Positions 26,094-35,365 of a DNA stretch of 64,000 bases are shown piece after piece. The position numbers and the translations under genes are program-made. The notes under the pieces were generated by a model that was given only the letters and a program-made list of their open reading frames with translations, searched no databases and was not told where the DNA came from. The stretch spans positions 62,001 through 126,000 of the forward strand of contig QDFQ01000008.1 in NCBI GenBank assembly GCA_003075315.1, given 5' to 3'. Origin of the DNA: Arthrobacter sp. TPD3018. GTDB lineage: Bacteria > Pseudomonadota > Alphaproteobacteria > Sphingomonadales > Sphingomonadaceae. Position 1 is the stretch's first letter. Each line of letters starts with the position of its first letter.

Positions 26094-26726
26094 TCAGTCG
26101 TCCTGCGGGCCGTCCGCCGCGGCGCGCTTGCCGCCGCCGATGCGCGGTTCGGTGCCGTTGGCGATCCGCTCGATATTCTCGCGATGCTTCCACAGAACGA
26201 TCGCGGCGAGCGCGAGCAGCAGCATGACGAGATCGAACCGGCCGAAGATCGCGCCGCTGACCGGCGCGCTGACCGCCGCGGCCATGCCCGCGACCGACGA
26301 GATGCGTACCGTGGCGAGCAGTCCCAGCCAGACGACGGCATAGACCAGCCCCATCGGCCAGTGCAGCGCAAGCACGATCCCCATCAGCGTCGCAACGCCC
26401 TTGCCACCGCGAAAGCGCAGCCAGACGGGGTAGCAATGGCCGACGAAGGCGGCGGCGGCGGCGACCATCTGTTCGCCCGGGAAGAGCCAGCTGACGAGCC
26501 AGACGGCGGCGGCGCCCTTCAGCAGGTCGAGCAGCAGCGTCGCTGCGGCAAGGCCCTTGCGCCCGGTGCGCAGCACGTTGGTCGCGCCGATATTACCCGA
26601 TCCGATGGCGCGCAGGTCGCCCGCGCCGCCAAGCCGCGTCAGGATCACCCCGAACGGGATCGAGCCCAGCAGATAGCCGAGCACCAGCGCCGCGGTCGGT
26701 GCCATCCAGAGGATTTCTGTCTGCAA
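26094..26726 (-). CDS. plsY: Glycerol-3-phosphate acyltransferase PlsY
   Basis: Inner-membrane enzyme that acylates glycerol-3-P from acyl-phosphate, the first step of phospholipid synthesis. Conserved motifs are GYLLGSIPFGVILTRL, AIGSGNIGATNVLR, GHCYPVWLRFRGGKGVAT and the final LWKHRENIERI. Five to six helices. TTG at 26726 is chosen because AAGGGG lies 5 nt upstream; ATG at 26705 (MAPTAAL) is the conservative alternative and gives 203 residues. dprA follows closely, so the two are probably co-transcribed. Confidence 0.93.
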   Translation of the reverse strand: MQTEILWMAPTAALVLGYLLGSIPFGVILTRLGGAGDLRAIGSGNIGATNVLRTGRKGLAAATLLLDLLKGAAAVWLVSWLFPGEQMVAAAAAFVGHCYPVWLRFRGGKGVATLMGIVLALHWPMGLVYAVVWLGLLATVRISSVAGMAAAVSAPVSGAIFGRFDLVMLLLALAAIVLWKHRENIERIANGTEPRIGGGKRAAADGPQDD

Positions 26727-26827
26727 GTGTGCCCCTTCGTGCCTGGCCCCACCATAGCGGCATCGGACCGGCTTGGCCAAGGGGGGCGGACTTGCGGCGG
26801 GCGGCGCGGCGGCTATGCACGCGGTCG

Positions 26828-27622
26828 ATGGATATGCGCCCGATCCTGTTCTTCGATTCCGGTGTCGGCGGCCTGTCGGTGGTCGCGCCGACTCAAGGAC
26901 TGCTGCCGTTCGCGCCGATCGTCTATGCGGCCGATTCGGCGGGGTTTCCCTATGGCACCAAGACGGAAGGCGAGATTGCGGCACGTGTGCCGGCGCTGCT
27001 CGGGCGACTGGTCGAACGCTATCGCCCCCGGCTGGTGGTGATCGCGTGCAACACCGCCTCGACGATCGCGCTGCCGGTGGTGCGCGCGGCGCTCGACGTG
27101 CCGGTGGTGGGGACGGTGCCGGCGATCAAGCCGGCGGCCGCCATGAGTGTCACGCGCGTCATCGGCGTGCTGGGGACGCAGGCGACGGTGCGGCAGGCCT
27201 ATGTCGACGATCTGGCGGCGCGCTTTGCCGGCGATTGCACGGTGCTGCGCCACGGATCGGCGGCGCTGGTCGAGCTGGCGGAGGAAACGCTGGCCGGGAA
27301 GGCGCCGGCGACGGAACGGTTCGCGGCGGCGCTCGCCGGGTTGATCGAGCAGCCGGGGGGCGATCGGATCGACGTGATCGTCAACGCCTGCACGCATTTT
27401 CCGCTGGTCGAGGCGCAGCTGGCGGCGGTGGCGCCGGCGGGGGTGCGCTTCATCGATGGCGGGCCGGGAATCGCGCGGCGGATCGCATCGCTGACCGACG
27501 GGCAGGCCTGGCCTGCGGAGGCGCCGGTGCATCGCGCGGTGTTCACGCGGCTGGGTGACGCGGAGCGGGCGCTGGAACCGGCACTGGCGCGGTACGGGAT
27601 TGGGGTAGTGGAGGCGTTGTAA
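26828..27622 (+). CDS. murI: Glutamate racemase
   Basis: Makes D-glutamate for peptidoglycan. Family motifs: ILFFDSGVGGLSVV (Asp near 10), YAADSAGFPYGTKTEGEI, and the two catalytic cysteines in IACNTAST (near 71) and VNACTHFPLVE (near 185). Length 264 is normal. Start ATG at 26828; a second Met two codons later is also possible. Divergent from plsY. Confidence 0.94.
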   Translation: MDMRPILFFDSGVGGLSVVAPTQGLLPFAPIVYAADSAGFPYGTKTEGEIAARVPALLGRLVERYRPRLVVIACNTASTIALPVVRAALDVPVVGTVPAIKPAAAMSVTRVIGVLGTQATVRQAYVDDLAARFAGDCTVLRHGSAALVELAEETLAGKAPATERFAAALAGLIEQPGGDRIDVIVNACTHFPLVEAQLAAVAPAGVRFIDGGPGIARRIASLTDGQAWPAEAPVHRAVFTRLGDAERALEPALARYGIGVVEAL

Positions 27623-27647
27623 GGCTTCACGCTCACCCCGCTCGCTC

Positions 27648-27756
27648 CGTCACCCCGGACTCGTTCCGGGGTCCACCGAGCCGCGGGGGGATGCTTCGAG
27701 CTTCCAGCCATCCCCCTCGCCGCGGAGTGGACCCCGGAACGAGACTGGGGTGACGG
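27648..27756. repeat. Palindromic intergenic repeat, family 2
   Basis: Copy of the CGTCACCCCGGACTCGTTCC family, directly after murI; the closing arm has one change (GAGACTGGGGTGACGG). Confidence 0.85.
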
Positions 27757-27873
27757 GGGGTGGGAAGCGACGTTCCGCTCCGGTCGGGTGGGACAAAATG
27801 CCCAACCCTTCGATCACCCTGACCTGTTTTATCCGCTGGCAACACCGCGGCGCGCGCGATACACGAGCATCCC

Positions 27874-29115
27874 ATGAACAGCGACGGCACGGACACGCGC
27901 GTGGACTATTCGCGCGTTTTCACCCAGGCGATCGACCGCCTTCATGCCGAGGGACGCTATCGCGTCTTCATCGACATCCTCCGCAACAAGGGGATGTTCC
28001 CCAATGCGCGCTGTTTTGCGGGGCATAATGGCCCCAAGCCGATCACGGTCTGGTGTTCGAACGACTATCTGGCGATGGGCCAGCATCCCGACGTGATCGC
28101 CGCGATGGAAGAGGCGCTGCACGACGTCGGTGCCGGATCGGGCGGCACGCGCAACATCGGCGGCAACACGCACTATCATGTCGATCTGGAAGGCGAACTC
28201 GCCGACCTGCACGGCAAGGAAGGCGCATTGCTGTTCACCAGCGGCTATGTGTCGAACGAGGCGACGCTGTCGACGCTCGCCAAGATCCTGCCCGGCTGCG
28301 TGATCTTTTCGGACGAACTGAACCACGCCTCGATGATCGCCGGCATCCGCAACGCCGGGTGCGAGAAGCGCATCTTCCGCCACAACGACCTCGCGCACCT
28401 CGAGGAGCTGCTCGCCGCCGAGGACCCCGCGGTGCCGAAGCTGATCGCGTTCGAGAGCGTCTATTCGATGGAAGCCGACATCGCGCCGATCGCCGCGATC
28501 TGCGACCTCGCCGACAAATACAATGCGCTGACCTATCTCGACGAAGTCCATGCGGTCGGCATGTACGGCGCGCGCGGGGGCGGCATTTCCGAACAGGAAG
28601 GCGTCGCGCACCGGCTGACGATCATCGAGGGTACGCTGGGCAAGGCGTTCGGCGTGATGGGCGGCTATATCGCCGCCGACCAGACGATCATCGACGTGAT
28701 CCGCTCCTACGCGCCGGGCTTCATCTTCACCACCAGCCTGTCGCCGGTGCTGGTCGCGGGCGTGCTGGCGAGCGTGCGCCACCTCAAGGCCTCCAGCGTC
28801 GAGCGCGAACGCCAGCAGGCGTCGGCGTCGCTGCTGAAGACGATGCTGAGCGACGCCGGTTTGCCGGTGATGCTGGGCGACACGCATATCGTGCCGGTGC
28901 TGGTCGGCGATCCGGTGAAGGCCAAGCGGATCAGCGACATCCTGCTCGCCGAATATGGCGTCTACGTCCAGCCGATCAATTATCCCACCGTGCCGCGCGG
29001 CACCGAGCGGCTGCGCTTCACGCCGGGCCCGAGCCACACGCCGGAGATGATGCGCGAGCTGACCGACGCGCTGGTCGAAATCTGGAGCCGGCTGGAACTG
29101 CGCAAGGCGGCCTGA
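27874..29115 (+). CDS. hemA: 5-aminolevulinate synthase
   Basis: PLP enzyme condensing glycine and succinyl-CoA to 5-aminolevulinate, the C4 route to haem typical of alphaproteobacteria. Start region [16 protein letters not shown] and [20 protein letters not shown] are diagnostic of ALAS rather than KBL or BioF. The cofactor-binding segments are [12 protein letters not shown] and the Schiff-base Lys in [15 protein letters not shown] (near 257). Length 413 is standard. Supplies haem for enzymes such as the caa3 oxidase at the left edge. Confidence 0.96.
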   Translation: MNSDGTDTRVDYSRVFTQAIDRLHAEGRYRVFIDILRNKGMFPNARCFAGHNGPKPITVWCSNDYLAMGQHPDVIAAMEEALHDVGAGSGGTRNIGGNTHYHVDLEGELADLHGKEGALLFTSGYVSNEATLSTLAKILPGCVIFSDELNHASMIAGIRNAGCEKRIFRHNDLAHLEELLAAEDPAVPKLIAFESVYSMEADIAPIAAICDLADKYNALTYLDEVHAVGMYGARGGGISEQEGVAHRLTIIEGTLGKAFGVMGGYIAADQTIIDVIRSYAPGFIFTTSLSPVLVAGVLASVRHLKASSVERERQQASASLLKTMLSDAGLPVMLGDTHIVPVLVGDPVKAKRISDILLAEYGVYVQPINYPTVPRGTERLRFTPGPSHTPEMMRELTDALVEIWSRLELRKAA

Positions 29116-29225
29116 GGGGCGGTTTCAACGATCCCGTCGCCGTAGCGGAGGCGGGGGTCTCTCTCTCGTAGTTCTTGATCGCGCAAAGTCCCCGGCCTTC
29201 GCCGGGACAGCGTAGGGTTCGACGC

Positions 29226-29747
29226 TCAGGCCGCCAACGCCCCGCACAATGCGCCGATCGCGATGGTCAGGCAGCCCAGCCCCAGCGACAAGGGAACACG
29301 CAGCGCCATCCAGCCGCTGGGCGTGATCCCTTGCTCGGTCAGCCGGCGATCGACCAGCAGCGTCAGCAGCACGGCGACGCCCAACAGGACGAGCGCTAGC
29401 GACAGCGAGATGACCCCGCCCACCGACAGCAGGATCAGGCACGCCGCGACGATCGAGGGCGCGACCGCGAGGCAGGCGATCTCGCCCTGCCGGACCCCGG
29501 CGCACATCGCGAATCCCCACCAGATACCACCCAGGAAGCTCAGGATCAGCGCGGCATAGCCGAAGGCGAACATGCCGCCCGTCTGCGTCGTCTGGTCGAA
29601 GGCGCAGGTGGCGGCGGCGGACACCTGCGGCAGCAGCCCGGCATAGCCGAGGATCATCGCCGATTCGCCGACGGCGCCGGTGATGCTGGGGCTGCCGACG
29701 TCGCTGCCGATCGCCCCGGTGGTGGTGGTGGATCCGCGCTCAGGCAT
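29226..29747 (-). CDS. DUF3429 membrane protein
   Basis: A 173-residue protein with five hydrophobic helices starting at ILGYAGLLPQVSAA; GYAALILSFLGGIWWGFAM is the family hallmark. A low-complexity Thr/Gly-rich N-terminal stretch of about 30 residues precedes it. ATG at 29747 is the closest start to the family region that keeps this leader; the open frame continues upstream but looks non-coding. Function unknown. Confidence 0.78.
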   Translation of the reverse strand: MPERGSTTTTGAIGSDVGSPSITGAVGESAMILGYAGLLPQVSAAATCAFDQTTQTGGMFAFGYAALILSFLGGIWWGFAMCAGVRQGEIACLAVAPSIVAACLILLSVGGVISLSLALVLLGVAVLLTLLVDRRLTEQGITPSGWMALRVPLSLGLGCLTIAIGALCGALAA

Positions 29748-29955
29748 CGGATCGCCAGCCGGATCGCAGGCGGGGCAGGCAGCTGGGGTGGGCGCGATCT
29801 TGATCCATGTTTCCCCAAGCGCGCGACCGGCGCGCGCGTTCCCAAGCGCCATCGTGTCCCGATGTCTTTCCCCGCATCGGCTGTGGCATTTGCGTGACGG
29901 TGGCGCTAAGGCGCCGCGCATCGCTTCCTCATCACAGCCGGGACGCCGCTTCGCC

Positions 29956-30390
29956 TTGCGCATCGCCTTCGCCTCCGATCACGCCGCCGTCGCGCTGAAG
30001 GCGCTGCTGGTCGAGCACGCCGCCACGCTGGGTCACGAGACCGTCGATCTGGGGCCGGACACCGACGCGCGCGTCGACTATCCCGATTACGGCTACAAGC
30101 TGGCCGATGCGGTCGCCCGCGGCGAGGCTGCGTTCGGCGTGGCGCTGTGCGGATCGGGGATCGGCATATCGATCGCGGTCAACCGCAATCCGGCGTGCCG
30201 CTGTGCGCTGGTCACCGAACCGCTCGCCGCGTCGCTCGCGCGCAACCACAACGACGCCAACGTCATCGCGATGGGCGCCCGGCTGATCGGGCCGGACCTT
30301 GCGAAGGCGTGCCTCGAAGCCTTTCTCGCCGCTCCGTTCGAGGGCGGCCGTCACCAGGCCCGTGTCGACAAACTGTCGCAGAAGGATTGA
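29956..30390 (+). CDS. rpiB: Ribose-5-phosphate isomerase B
   Basis: Interconverts ribose-5-P and ribulose-5-P. The RpiB fold begins [17 protein letters not shown] and has the catalytic Cys in [18 protein letters not shown], then [21 protein letters not shown] at 29956 is chosen because it places the first beta-strand at residue 2 and gives 144 residues, the usual size; no ATG or GTG fits. Four bases separate it from glyA, suggesting one operon. Confidence 0.93.
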   Translation: MRIAFASDHAAVALKALLVEHAATLGHETVDLGPDTDARVDYPDYGYKLADAVARGEAAFGVALCGSGIGISIAVNRNPACRCALVTEPLAASLARNHNDANVIAMGARLIGPDLAKACLEAFLAAPFEGGRHQARVDKLSQKD

Positions 30391-30394
30391 TCCG

Positions 30395-31705
30395 ATGAGC
30401 ACCCAGCCCAACGCCATGAGCGATATCCGGTCCGACGGCTTCTTCAGCCAGACCCTCGCCGATGCCGATCCCGCGGTCTTCGCCGGCATTTCGCACGAAT
30501 TGACCCGCGAACAGACGCAGATCGAGCTGATCGCGTCGGAAAACATCGTGTCGAAGGCGGTGCTGGAAGCGCAGGGGTCGGTCTTCACCAACAAATATGC
30601 CGAAGGCTATCCGGGCAAGCGCTATTATCAGGGCTGCGCGCCGTCGGACGAGGTCGAGAGCCTCGCGATCGAGCGCGCCAAGCAGATCTTCGGCTGCGGC
30701 TTCGTCAACGTGCAGCCGCATTCGGGCGCGCAGGCGAACGGTGCGGTGATGCTGGCGCTGGTCAAGCCGGGCGAGACGATCCTGGGCATGAGCCTGGATG
30801 CCGGCGGCCACCTGACGCACGGCGCCAAGGCGGCGATGAGCGGCAAGTGGTTCAATGCAGTCCAGTATGGCGTCGATCCCGACACGCACCTGATCGACTA
30901 TGACGCCGTCGAGGCCCTGGCGGTCGAGCACCAGCCCAAGCTCATCATCGCGGGCGGTTCGGCCTATCCGCGCATCATCGACTTCGCCCGTTTCCGTGCC
31001 ATCGCGGACAAGGTCGGCGCGTACTTCATGGTCGACATGGCGCATTTCGCCGGCATCGTCGCCGCCGGGCTGCACCCGACGCCGTTCGGCCATGCGCATG
31101 TCGTCACCACGACGACGCACAAGACGCTGCGTGGGCCCCGCGGCGGCATGATCATGACCGATGACGAGGCACTGGCGAAGAAGATCAACTCGGCGGTCTT
31201 CCCCGGCCTTCAGGGCGGCCCGCTGATGCACGTCATCGCTGCCAAGGCGGTCGCGTTCGGCGAGGCGCTGCGTCCCGACTACAAGAGCTACATCGCCGCG
31301 GTGGTCGAGAACGCCAAGGTGCTCGCCGCCACGCTGAAGGAACGCGGCGCCGACGTGATCGCGGGCGGCACCGACACGCATTTGGCGCTCATCGACCTGC
31401 GCCCGCTCGGCATCACCGGCAAGGACGCGGACGAGGCGCTGGAGCGTGCGGGCATCACCTGCAACAAGAACGGCATCCCGAACGATCCGCTGCCGCCGAT
31501 GAAGACCAGCGGCATCCGCGTCGGTTCGCCGGCCGGTACCACGCGCGGTTTCGGCCCGGCCGAGTTCCGCGAGATCGGCAACATGGTCGCCGACGTGCTG
31601 GACGGTCTTGCAAAGAAGGGCGAACACGGGGACCCCGACGTCGAGGCAAACGTTCGGGATCGTGTGCGTGACCTGTGCGCGCGCTTCCCCATCTACGAAG
31701 GATAA
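30395..31705 (+). CDS. glyA: Serine hydroxymethyltransferase
   Basis: PLP enzyme converting serine and tetrahydrofolate to glycine and methylene-THF. Motifs: [51 protein letters not shown] and the PLP-lysine segment [15 protein letters not shown]. Length 436. ATG at 30395; a second Met 7 codons later is possible. It feeds glycine to hemA nearby. Part of the rpiB-glyA-small protein-nrdR-methyltransferase unit. Confidence 0.97.
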   Translation: MSTQPNAMSDIRSDGFFSQTLADADPAVFAGISHELTREQTQIELIASENIVSKAVLEAQGSVFTNKYAEGYPGKRYYQGCAPSDEVESLAIERAKQIFGCGFVNVQPHSGAQANGAVMLALVKPGETILGMSLDAGGHLTHGAKAAMSGKWFNAVQYGVDPDTHLIDYDAVEALAVEHQPKLIIAGGSAYPRIIDFARFRAIADKVGAYFMVDMAHFAGIVAAGLHPTPFGHAHVVTTTTHKTLRGPRGGMIMTDDEALAKKINSAVFPGLQGGPLMHVIAAKAVAFGEALRPDYKSYIAAVVENAKVLAATLKERGADVIAGGTDTHLALIDLRPLGITGKDADEALERAGITCNKNGIPNDPLPPMKTSGIRVGSPAGTTRGFGPAEFREIGNMVADVLDGLAKKGEHGDPDVEANVRDRVRDLCARFPIYEG

Positions 31706-31708
31706 CAG

Positions 31709-31885
31709 ATGTCGAAGATCGACGAGGTGCAGAGCACCGTGAAGAACACGCCCGGCCTGGGCAAGAAGATGGCCAAGTACGGCGCGATCGGCGCCGTGGT
31801 GGCGATCCCCGTGCCGTTCGTCGGCCCGGTGCTGGGCGCGCTGGTTGGCGCGGGCGTCGCCTATGCCCGCCGCAACAAGATCTGA
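31709..31885 (+). CDS. Small membrane protein between glyA and nrdR
   Basis: A 58-residue protein with a basic amphipathic N-terminus (VKNTPGLGKKMAKYG), one long Gly/Val/Ala-rich hydrophobic segment (about 24-52, interrupted by PVPFVGP, possibly a hairpin) and a RRNKI tail. It begins 3 nt after the glyA stop and ends 18 nt before nrdR, so it is operon-embedded. Codon use matches its neighbours. No function recognised. Confidence 0.7.
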   Translation: MSKIDEVQSTVKNTPGLGKKMAKYGAIGAVVAIPVPFVGPVLGALVGAGVAYARRNKI

Positions 31886-31903
31886 GGACGCGTACGACCA
31901 ATT

Positions 31904-32380
31904 ATGCGTTGCCCGTTCTGCGGCCATGAAGACAGCCAGGTAAAGGACAGCCGCCCCACCGAAGACGGGGCGGCGATCCGGCGCCGACGCCAGTGCGAAG
32001 GGTGCGCCGCGCGTTTCACGACGTTCGAGCGCATCCAGCTCCGCGACCTGTGGGTCGTGAAAAGCGCGGGCGACGGCGGATCGCGCCGCGAGCCGTTCGA
32101 GCGCGAGAAGCTGCAACGCTCGATCGCCATCGCGACGCGCAAGCGCCCGATCGAACCGGTGCGCATCGAAAAGCTGATCAGCGGCATCCAGCGTCAGCTG
32201 GAAACGCTGGGCGACAGCGAAGTATCGTCGAAGCGGATCGGCGAATTGGTGATGGAGGGGCTGAAGGGCCTCGATTCGGTCGCCTATATCCGCTTCGCCA
32301 GCGTCTATCGCGACTTCAGCGAGGCGCGCGATTTCGAGGAGTTCGCCGGCTCCGTGGAACAGGCGGGGCGCGAAGCATGA
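31904..32380 (+). CDS. nrdR: Transcriptional repressor NrdR
   Basis: ATP/dATP-sensing repressor of ribonucleotide reductase genes. An N-terminal zinc ribbon ([18 protein letters not shown], then [18 protein letters not shown]) is followed by an ATP-cone ([20 protein letters not shown] and later [13 protein letters not shown]). Length 158 is standard. It overlaps the next gene in an ATGA. Confidence 0.96.
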   Translation: MRCPFCGHEDSQVKDSRPTEDGAAIRRRRQCEGCAARFTTFERIQLRDLWVVKSAGDGGSRREPFEREKLQRSIAIATRKRPIEPVRIEKLISGIQRQLETLGDSEVSSKRIGELVMEGLKGLDSVAYIRFASVYRDFSEARDFEEFAGSVEQAGREA

Positions 32381-33111
32381 GCGAGACCAATCCTCCCGCA
32401 ATCGTTCTGGTGCGGCCGCAGCTTGGCGAGAATATCGGCAAGGCCGCGCGCGCGATGCTCAATTTCGGGCTGACCGACATGCGCCTCGTCGCGCCGCGCG
32501 ACGGCTGGCCCAACCCCAAGGCGGGGCCGGCGGCGAGCGGCGCGGACCTCGTGCTGGAACGCGCGCGCGTCTACGACACGGTTCAGGACGCGATCGCCGA
32601 TTGCGCGCACGTCTATGCGACGACCGTCCGCAAGCGCGGCATCACCAAGCCGGTGGTGACGCCCGAAGTCGCCGCCAAGGCGATCCACGGCGCGGGCGAA
32701 CGCTCGGCCATCCTGTTCGGGCCGGAACGGTCGGGGCTGGAAACCGACGATGTCGCGCTCGCCCGCACGATCATCACCGTGCCGATCAACCCCGAATTCG
32801 GCAGCCTCAACCTCGCCCAGGCGGTGATCCTGGTGGCGTACGAATGGTCGAAGGGCGTCAGCCTCGCCCAGCCGTCGCTGACCGAGATCGACGCCCCGGC
32901 ACCGCAGACCGAATTGGACGGCATGATCGCGCAGCTCGATGACATGCTGGAGCGGGCGAATTTCTTCTTCCCGCCCGATCGCGTGCCCGCGACCCGGCGG
33001 ACGCTGCGGACATTGCTGACCAAGCCCGGCTGGTCGTCGCAGGAAGTGCGCACGCTGCGCGGTGTGCTGTCGGCGCTGGATGGGGCGAAGGAACGGCGTA
33101 GCGAGCGGTAG
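32377..33111 (+). CDS. TrmH/TrmJ-family RNA 2'-O-methyltransferase
   Basis: SPOUT methyltransferase of the TrmJ type, likely methylating the ribose at tRNA position 32. Motif 1 is [20 protein letters not shown] (about 11-30), motif 2 is [11 protein letters not shown], motif 3 is [22 protein letters not shown]. The C-terminal helical extension ([15 protein letters not shown]) also fits TrmJ. Length 244. Translationally coupled to nrdR. Confidence 0.9.
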   Translation: MSETNPPAIVLVRPQLGENIGKAARAMLNFGLTDMRLVAPRDGWPNPKAGPAASGADLVLERARVYDTVQDAIADCAHVYATTVRKRGITKPVVTPEVAAKAIHGAGERSAILFGPERSGLETDDVALARTIITVPINPEFGSLNLAQAVILVAYEWSKGVSLAQPSLTEIDAPAPQTELDGMIAQLDDMLERANFFFPPDRVPATRRTLRTLLTKPGWSSQEVRTLRGVLSALDGAKERRSER

Positions 33112-33136
33112 GGCGGCGGCCTTCCCCCCTTAGGTT

Positions 33137-33233
33137 CGTCATCCCCGCGATGGCGGTGATCCAGCCACGCTATCGTCGCAGATGGAGCCGGAAGGTCAGC
33201 CCGTCTGGATTCCCGTCTCCGCAGGAATGACGG
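33137..33233. repeat. Diverged family 1 palindromic repeat
   Basis: Degenerate copy: arms CGTCATCCCCGCGATGGCGG and TCTCCGCAGGAATGACGG share the outer ends and the GTCTGGATTCCCG segment with the other family 1 copies. Confidence 0.7.
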
Positions 33234-33266
33234 TCGATGGTCGGGATGGGATTTGCCCACTCTCCC

Positions 33267-33374
33267 CGTCACCCCGGACTTGGTCCGGGGTCCACTCTGC
33301 GGCGAGGGGGGAGTCTCGAGGCTCGAACGTTCCCCAGCGGCCCGGTCGACCCCGGACCAAATCCGGGGTGACGA
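33267..33374. repeat. Palindromic intergenic repeat, family 2
   Basis: Arms CGTCACCCCGGACTTGGTCC and GGACCAAATCCGGGGTGACG. Together with the family 1 copy before it and the element after it, this accounts for nearly all of the 508-bp gap 33112-33619, in which I see no convincing gene. Confidence 0.85.
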
Positions 33375-33452
33375 CGACTGCGGGGAGCCGCCGTTGCTCC
33401 CGCTGCGCCGTGCGTGTTGGATCGAACGCCGCGCCCTGCCATCAAAACAGCA

Positions 33453-33646
33453 CGTCAAGTCACTGCAATACAACGATGATCCGCGACCGCGCTTTTCCCA
33501 CTGTCCTACACGCCACGCCGCGGGCTAGCGTCCGCTACTGGCCATATGCCGACCGCGGCCATGGCGCGCTCTTTGTCAGTGGTGCAAAAAACGAAACGAT
33601 GGGGCCCGAACGTTTCCGTTCAGGTGTTCATGTTGTCTATGTTCGC
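33453..33646 (-). repeat. Dispersed non-coding element, copy A
   Basis: Homologous to 48694-48855 on the other strand. Read on the minus strand it starts with a 22-bp block (33643 down to 33622) identical to 48696-48717, continues with about 82 percent ungapped identity over the first 60 bp, shares the conserved inverted repeat GAAACG...CGTTTC and CAAAGAGCGC, and a 13-bp block GCGTGTAGGACAG at 33513-33501. The 22-bp block overlaps the last codons of the chorismate mutase gene. Confidence 0.75.
33586..33618 (-). terminator. Candidate intrinsic terminator of the chorismate mutase gene
   Basis: On the minus strand, GAAACG pairs with CGTTTC around a GGGCCC-containing loop and is followed by GTTTTTT, starting right after the chorismate mutase stop. 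It is part of the dispersed element; in copy B the stem is a perfect 10 bp. Confidence 0.55.
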
Positions 33647-33988
33647 CGCGCGCGCGTCGAACTGCGTCAGTTCATAGGCGATCGACGCTGCGACCAGCTG
33701 CTCCCACAGATCCGCGATCACGTCGCCGGGCAGCCCCGCCGCCTCGGCCGCGGCGCGGGCGTTCGCGATCACCTGCGCCTTGCGGCCTTCGTCGCGCACC
33801 GCGCCGCGCTCCGGCTTGATGCGGGCGGCGGCGTCCATATAGGCGAAGCGACGGGCGAGCAGAGCGACCAGCTCGCGGTCGACCTGGTCGACGCCCGCGC
33901 GGACCTCGGTCATGGTGGTGCAATCGGGGCCGGGCAGCGTCGTCGTCATGCGCGCTTCTGTAGCGGTGCCGCGGGACTTGTCGAGCAT
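33620..33988 (-). CDS. AroQ-type chorismate mutase, PchB-like
   Basis: All-helical chorismate mutase converting chorismate to prephenate, or an isochorismate-pyruvate lyase relative. Family features: PDCTTMTEVRAGVDQVDREL, LLARRFAYMDAAARIKP with the active-site Arg and Lys, and AELTQ-like helix 3 (ASIAYELTQFD). Length 122. ATG at 33988 has AGGA 8 nt upstream; ATG at 33949 is an alternative. Salicylate or siderophore genes are absent nearby, so chorismate mutase is more likely. The C-terminal eight codons belong to the dispersed element. Confidence 0.85.
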   Translation of the reverse strand: MLDKSRGTATEARMTTTLPGPDCTTMTEVRAGVDQVDRELVALLARRFAYMDAAARIKPERGAVRDEGRKAQVIANARAAAEAAGLPGDVIADLWEQLVAASIAYELTQFDARAANIDNMNT

Positions 33989-34053
33989 TGCGCTTTTCCT
34001 GCAACGGGAAATGCGTCATGACTGTTGCCTCTTTTGTACCGGAGGCGTCGTCC

Positions 34054-34290
34054 ATGTCCCTGATCGCTCTCGCCTTGATCGCCACGGCGGCGCAGACGCC
34101 CGACCCGGCGCCGCCCCCCGCGGCGGACAAGCCGATCTGCCGCCGCGAGCTGCCGATCGGGTCGTACCTGCCGGTGCGAACCTGCCATACCAAGGCGCAA
34201 TGGGCGCAGATCGACGAGGCGAACGGCCGCGCCGCCAGCGATGCGCGTCGCGCCAACGACGCGCGCAGCGGCACGATCCCCAATCGCTGA
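34054..34290 (+). CDS. Small secreted Cys-pair protein, paralogue 1
   Basis: A 78-residue protein with a short signal peptide (MSLIALALIATAAQ), a Pro-rich linker and a core CRRELPIGSYLPVRTCHTKA followed by WAQID. ATG at 34054 follows GGAGG by 8 nt. The CR..P.GS....R.C.T...W...D pattern is shared with the product at 40833, so the two are paralogues. The two Cys probably form a disulfide in the periplasm. Function unknown. Confidence 0.7.
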   Translation: MSLIALALIATAAQTPDPAPPPAADKPICRRELPIGSYLPVRTCHTKAQWAQIDEANGRAASDARRANDARSGTIPNR

Positions 34291-34328
34291 TCCCGACCGC
34301 CGACGGACGCCCGCGACTCCACCCGCGA

Positions 34329-34357
34329 TTGACAGCGCGCCGCCCCTCCGCTAGGCG
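34329..34357 (+). promoter_or_regulatory. Candidate sigma70 promoter of rpsD
   Basis: TTGACA at 34329, a 17-bp spacer and TAGGCG at 34352, about 140 bp before rpsD. The spacing and the TAGG-type -10 match the promoter seen before tRNA-Lys at 40364. Confidence 0.5.
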
Positions 34358-34498
34358 CGCGCCTTCGCAACAGCCCCCGCACCCCGGTGAAGCGGTGGGC
34401 CTGCCTTCCTTCGGGATCAGCAGCGCGAAACCGGGATCAACCTCGATCGCGATTCGTCACGGTCGGGATCACGTCGTTACAGTTGCCAAGGAATTATC

Positions 34499-35113
34499 AT
34501 GTCGAAGCGCCATAGCGCCAAGCACAAGCTCGACCGTCGTCTCGGCGAGAACATCTGGGGCCGTCCGAAGTCGCCGGTCAACAAGCGCGAATACGGCCCG
34601 GGCCAGCACGGCCAGCGCCGCAAGGGCAAGGTGTCGGACTACGGCATCCAGCTGCGCGCCAAGCAGAAGCTCAAGGGCTATTACGGCGACGTCACCGAGA
34701 AGCAGTTCCGTGCGTGCTACCACGAAGCCGCGCGCATGAAGGGCGACACCAGCCAGAACCTGATCGGCCTGCTCGAGCAGCGTCTCGACATGATCGTCTA
34801 TCGCGCCAAGTATGCGCCGACGATCTTCGCGGCGCGCCAGCTGGTCAGCCACGGTCACGTCCGTGTTAACGGCGTGAAGTGCAACGTCGCGTCGCGTCGC
34901 TGCTTCGTCGGCGACGAGATCACGCTGGGCACCAAGGCCAAGGAAATGGCGCTGGTGCTCGAGGCGCAGAACCTCGCCGAGCGTGAAATTCCCGATTACG
35001 TCGCGCCGGACGGCAACGCCAAGGTGACCTTCGTCCGCGTGCCGACGCTGGACGAGGTGCCCTATCCGGTGAAGATGGAGCCGAACCTGGTGGTCGAGTT
35101 CTACTCGCGTTAA
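34499..35113 (+). CDS. rpsD: 30S ribosomal protein S4
   Basis: Primary 16S rRNA-binding protein of the small subunit. 204 residues, with [18 protein letters not shown] near the N-terminus and the S4 RNA-binding domain [20 protein letters not shown] through [18 protein letters not shown]. It stands alone here with its own promoter and a strong intrinsic terminator, unlike the alpha-operon location in E. coli. Confidence 0.98.
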   Translation: MSKRHSAKHKLDRRLGENIWGRPKSPVNKREYGPGQHGQRRKGKVSDYGIQLRAKQKLKGYYGDVTEKQFRACYHEAARMKGDTSQNLIGLLEQRLDMIVYRAKYAPTIFAARQLVSHGHVRVNGVKCNVASRRCFVGDEITLGTKAKEMALVLEAQNLAEREIPDYVAPDGNAKVTFVRVPTLDEVPYPVKMEPNLVVEFYSR

Positions 35114-35141
35114 TCGCGACGAACATCGAGAGAGACAGAGA

Positions 35142-35168
35142 GGGCGGTCCTGCGGGGCCGCCCTTTTT
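35142..35168 (+). terminator. Intrinsic terminator of rpsD
   Basis: GGGCGGTCC (35142-35150), loop TGCG, GGGCCGCCC (35155-35163) form a 9-bp stem with one G-U pair, followed by TTTTT. Confidence 0.9.
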
Positions 35169-35187
35169 CGTTGGCGGCGACTCCCCT

Positions 35188-35274
35188 CGTCACCCCAACC
35201 GAAGAGCCGGGCTCCCGCTTCTTCCCGCGTTGCGCCAAAAAAGGGCGGGACCCCGGGTCAAGCCCGGGGTGACG
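35188..35274. repeat. Diverged family 2 palindromic repeat
   Basis: Begins CGTCACCCCAACC and ends GGGTCAAGCCCGGGGTGACG; the right arm keeps the GGGGTGACG end typical of family 2, while the left arm has diverged. Confidence 0.65.
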
Positions 35275-35365
35275 AACCAAAGGTGTGCCGGGTCACAAGC
35301 CGCGTGGACAAGCCTCGCGCCCCACGCCACAAGGCGCAGCAACGCTGACCTTGCCGGAGCTTCCC

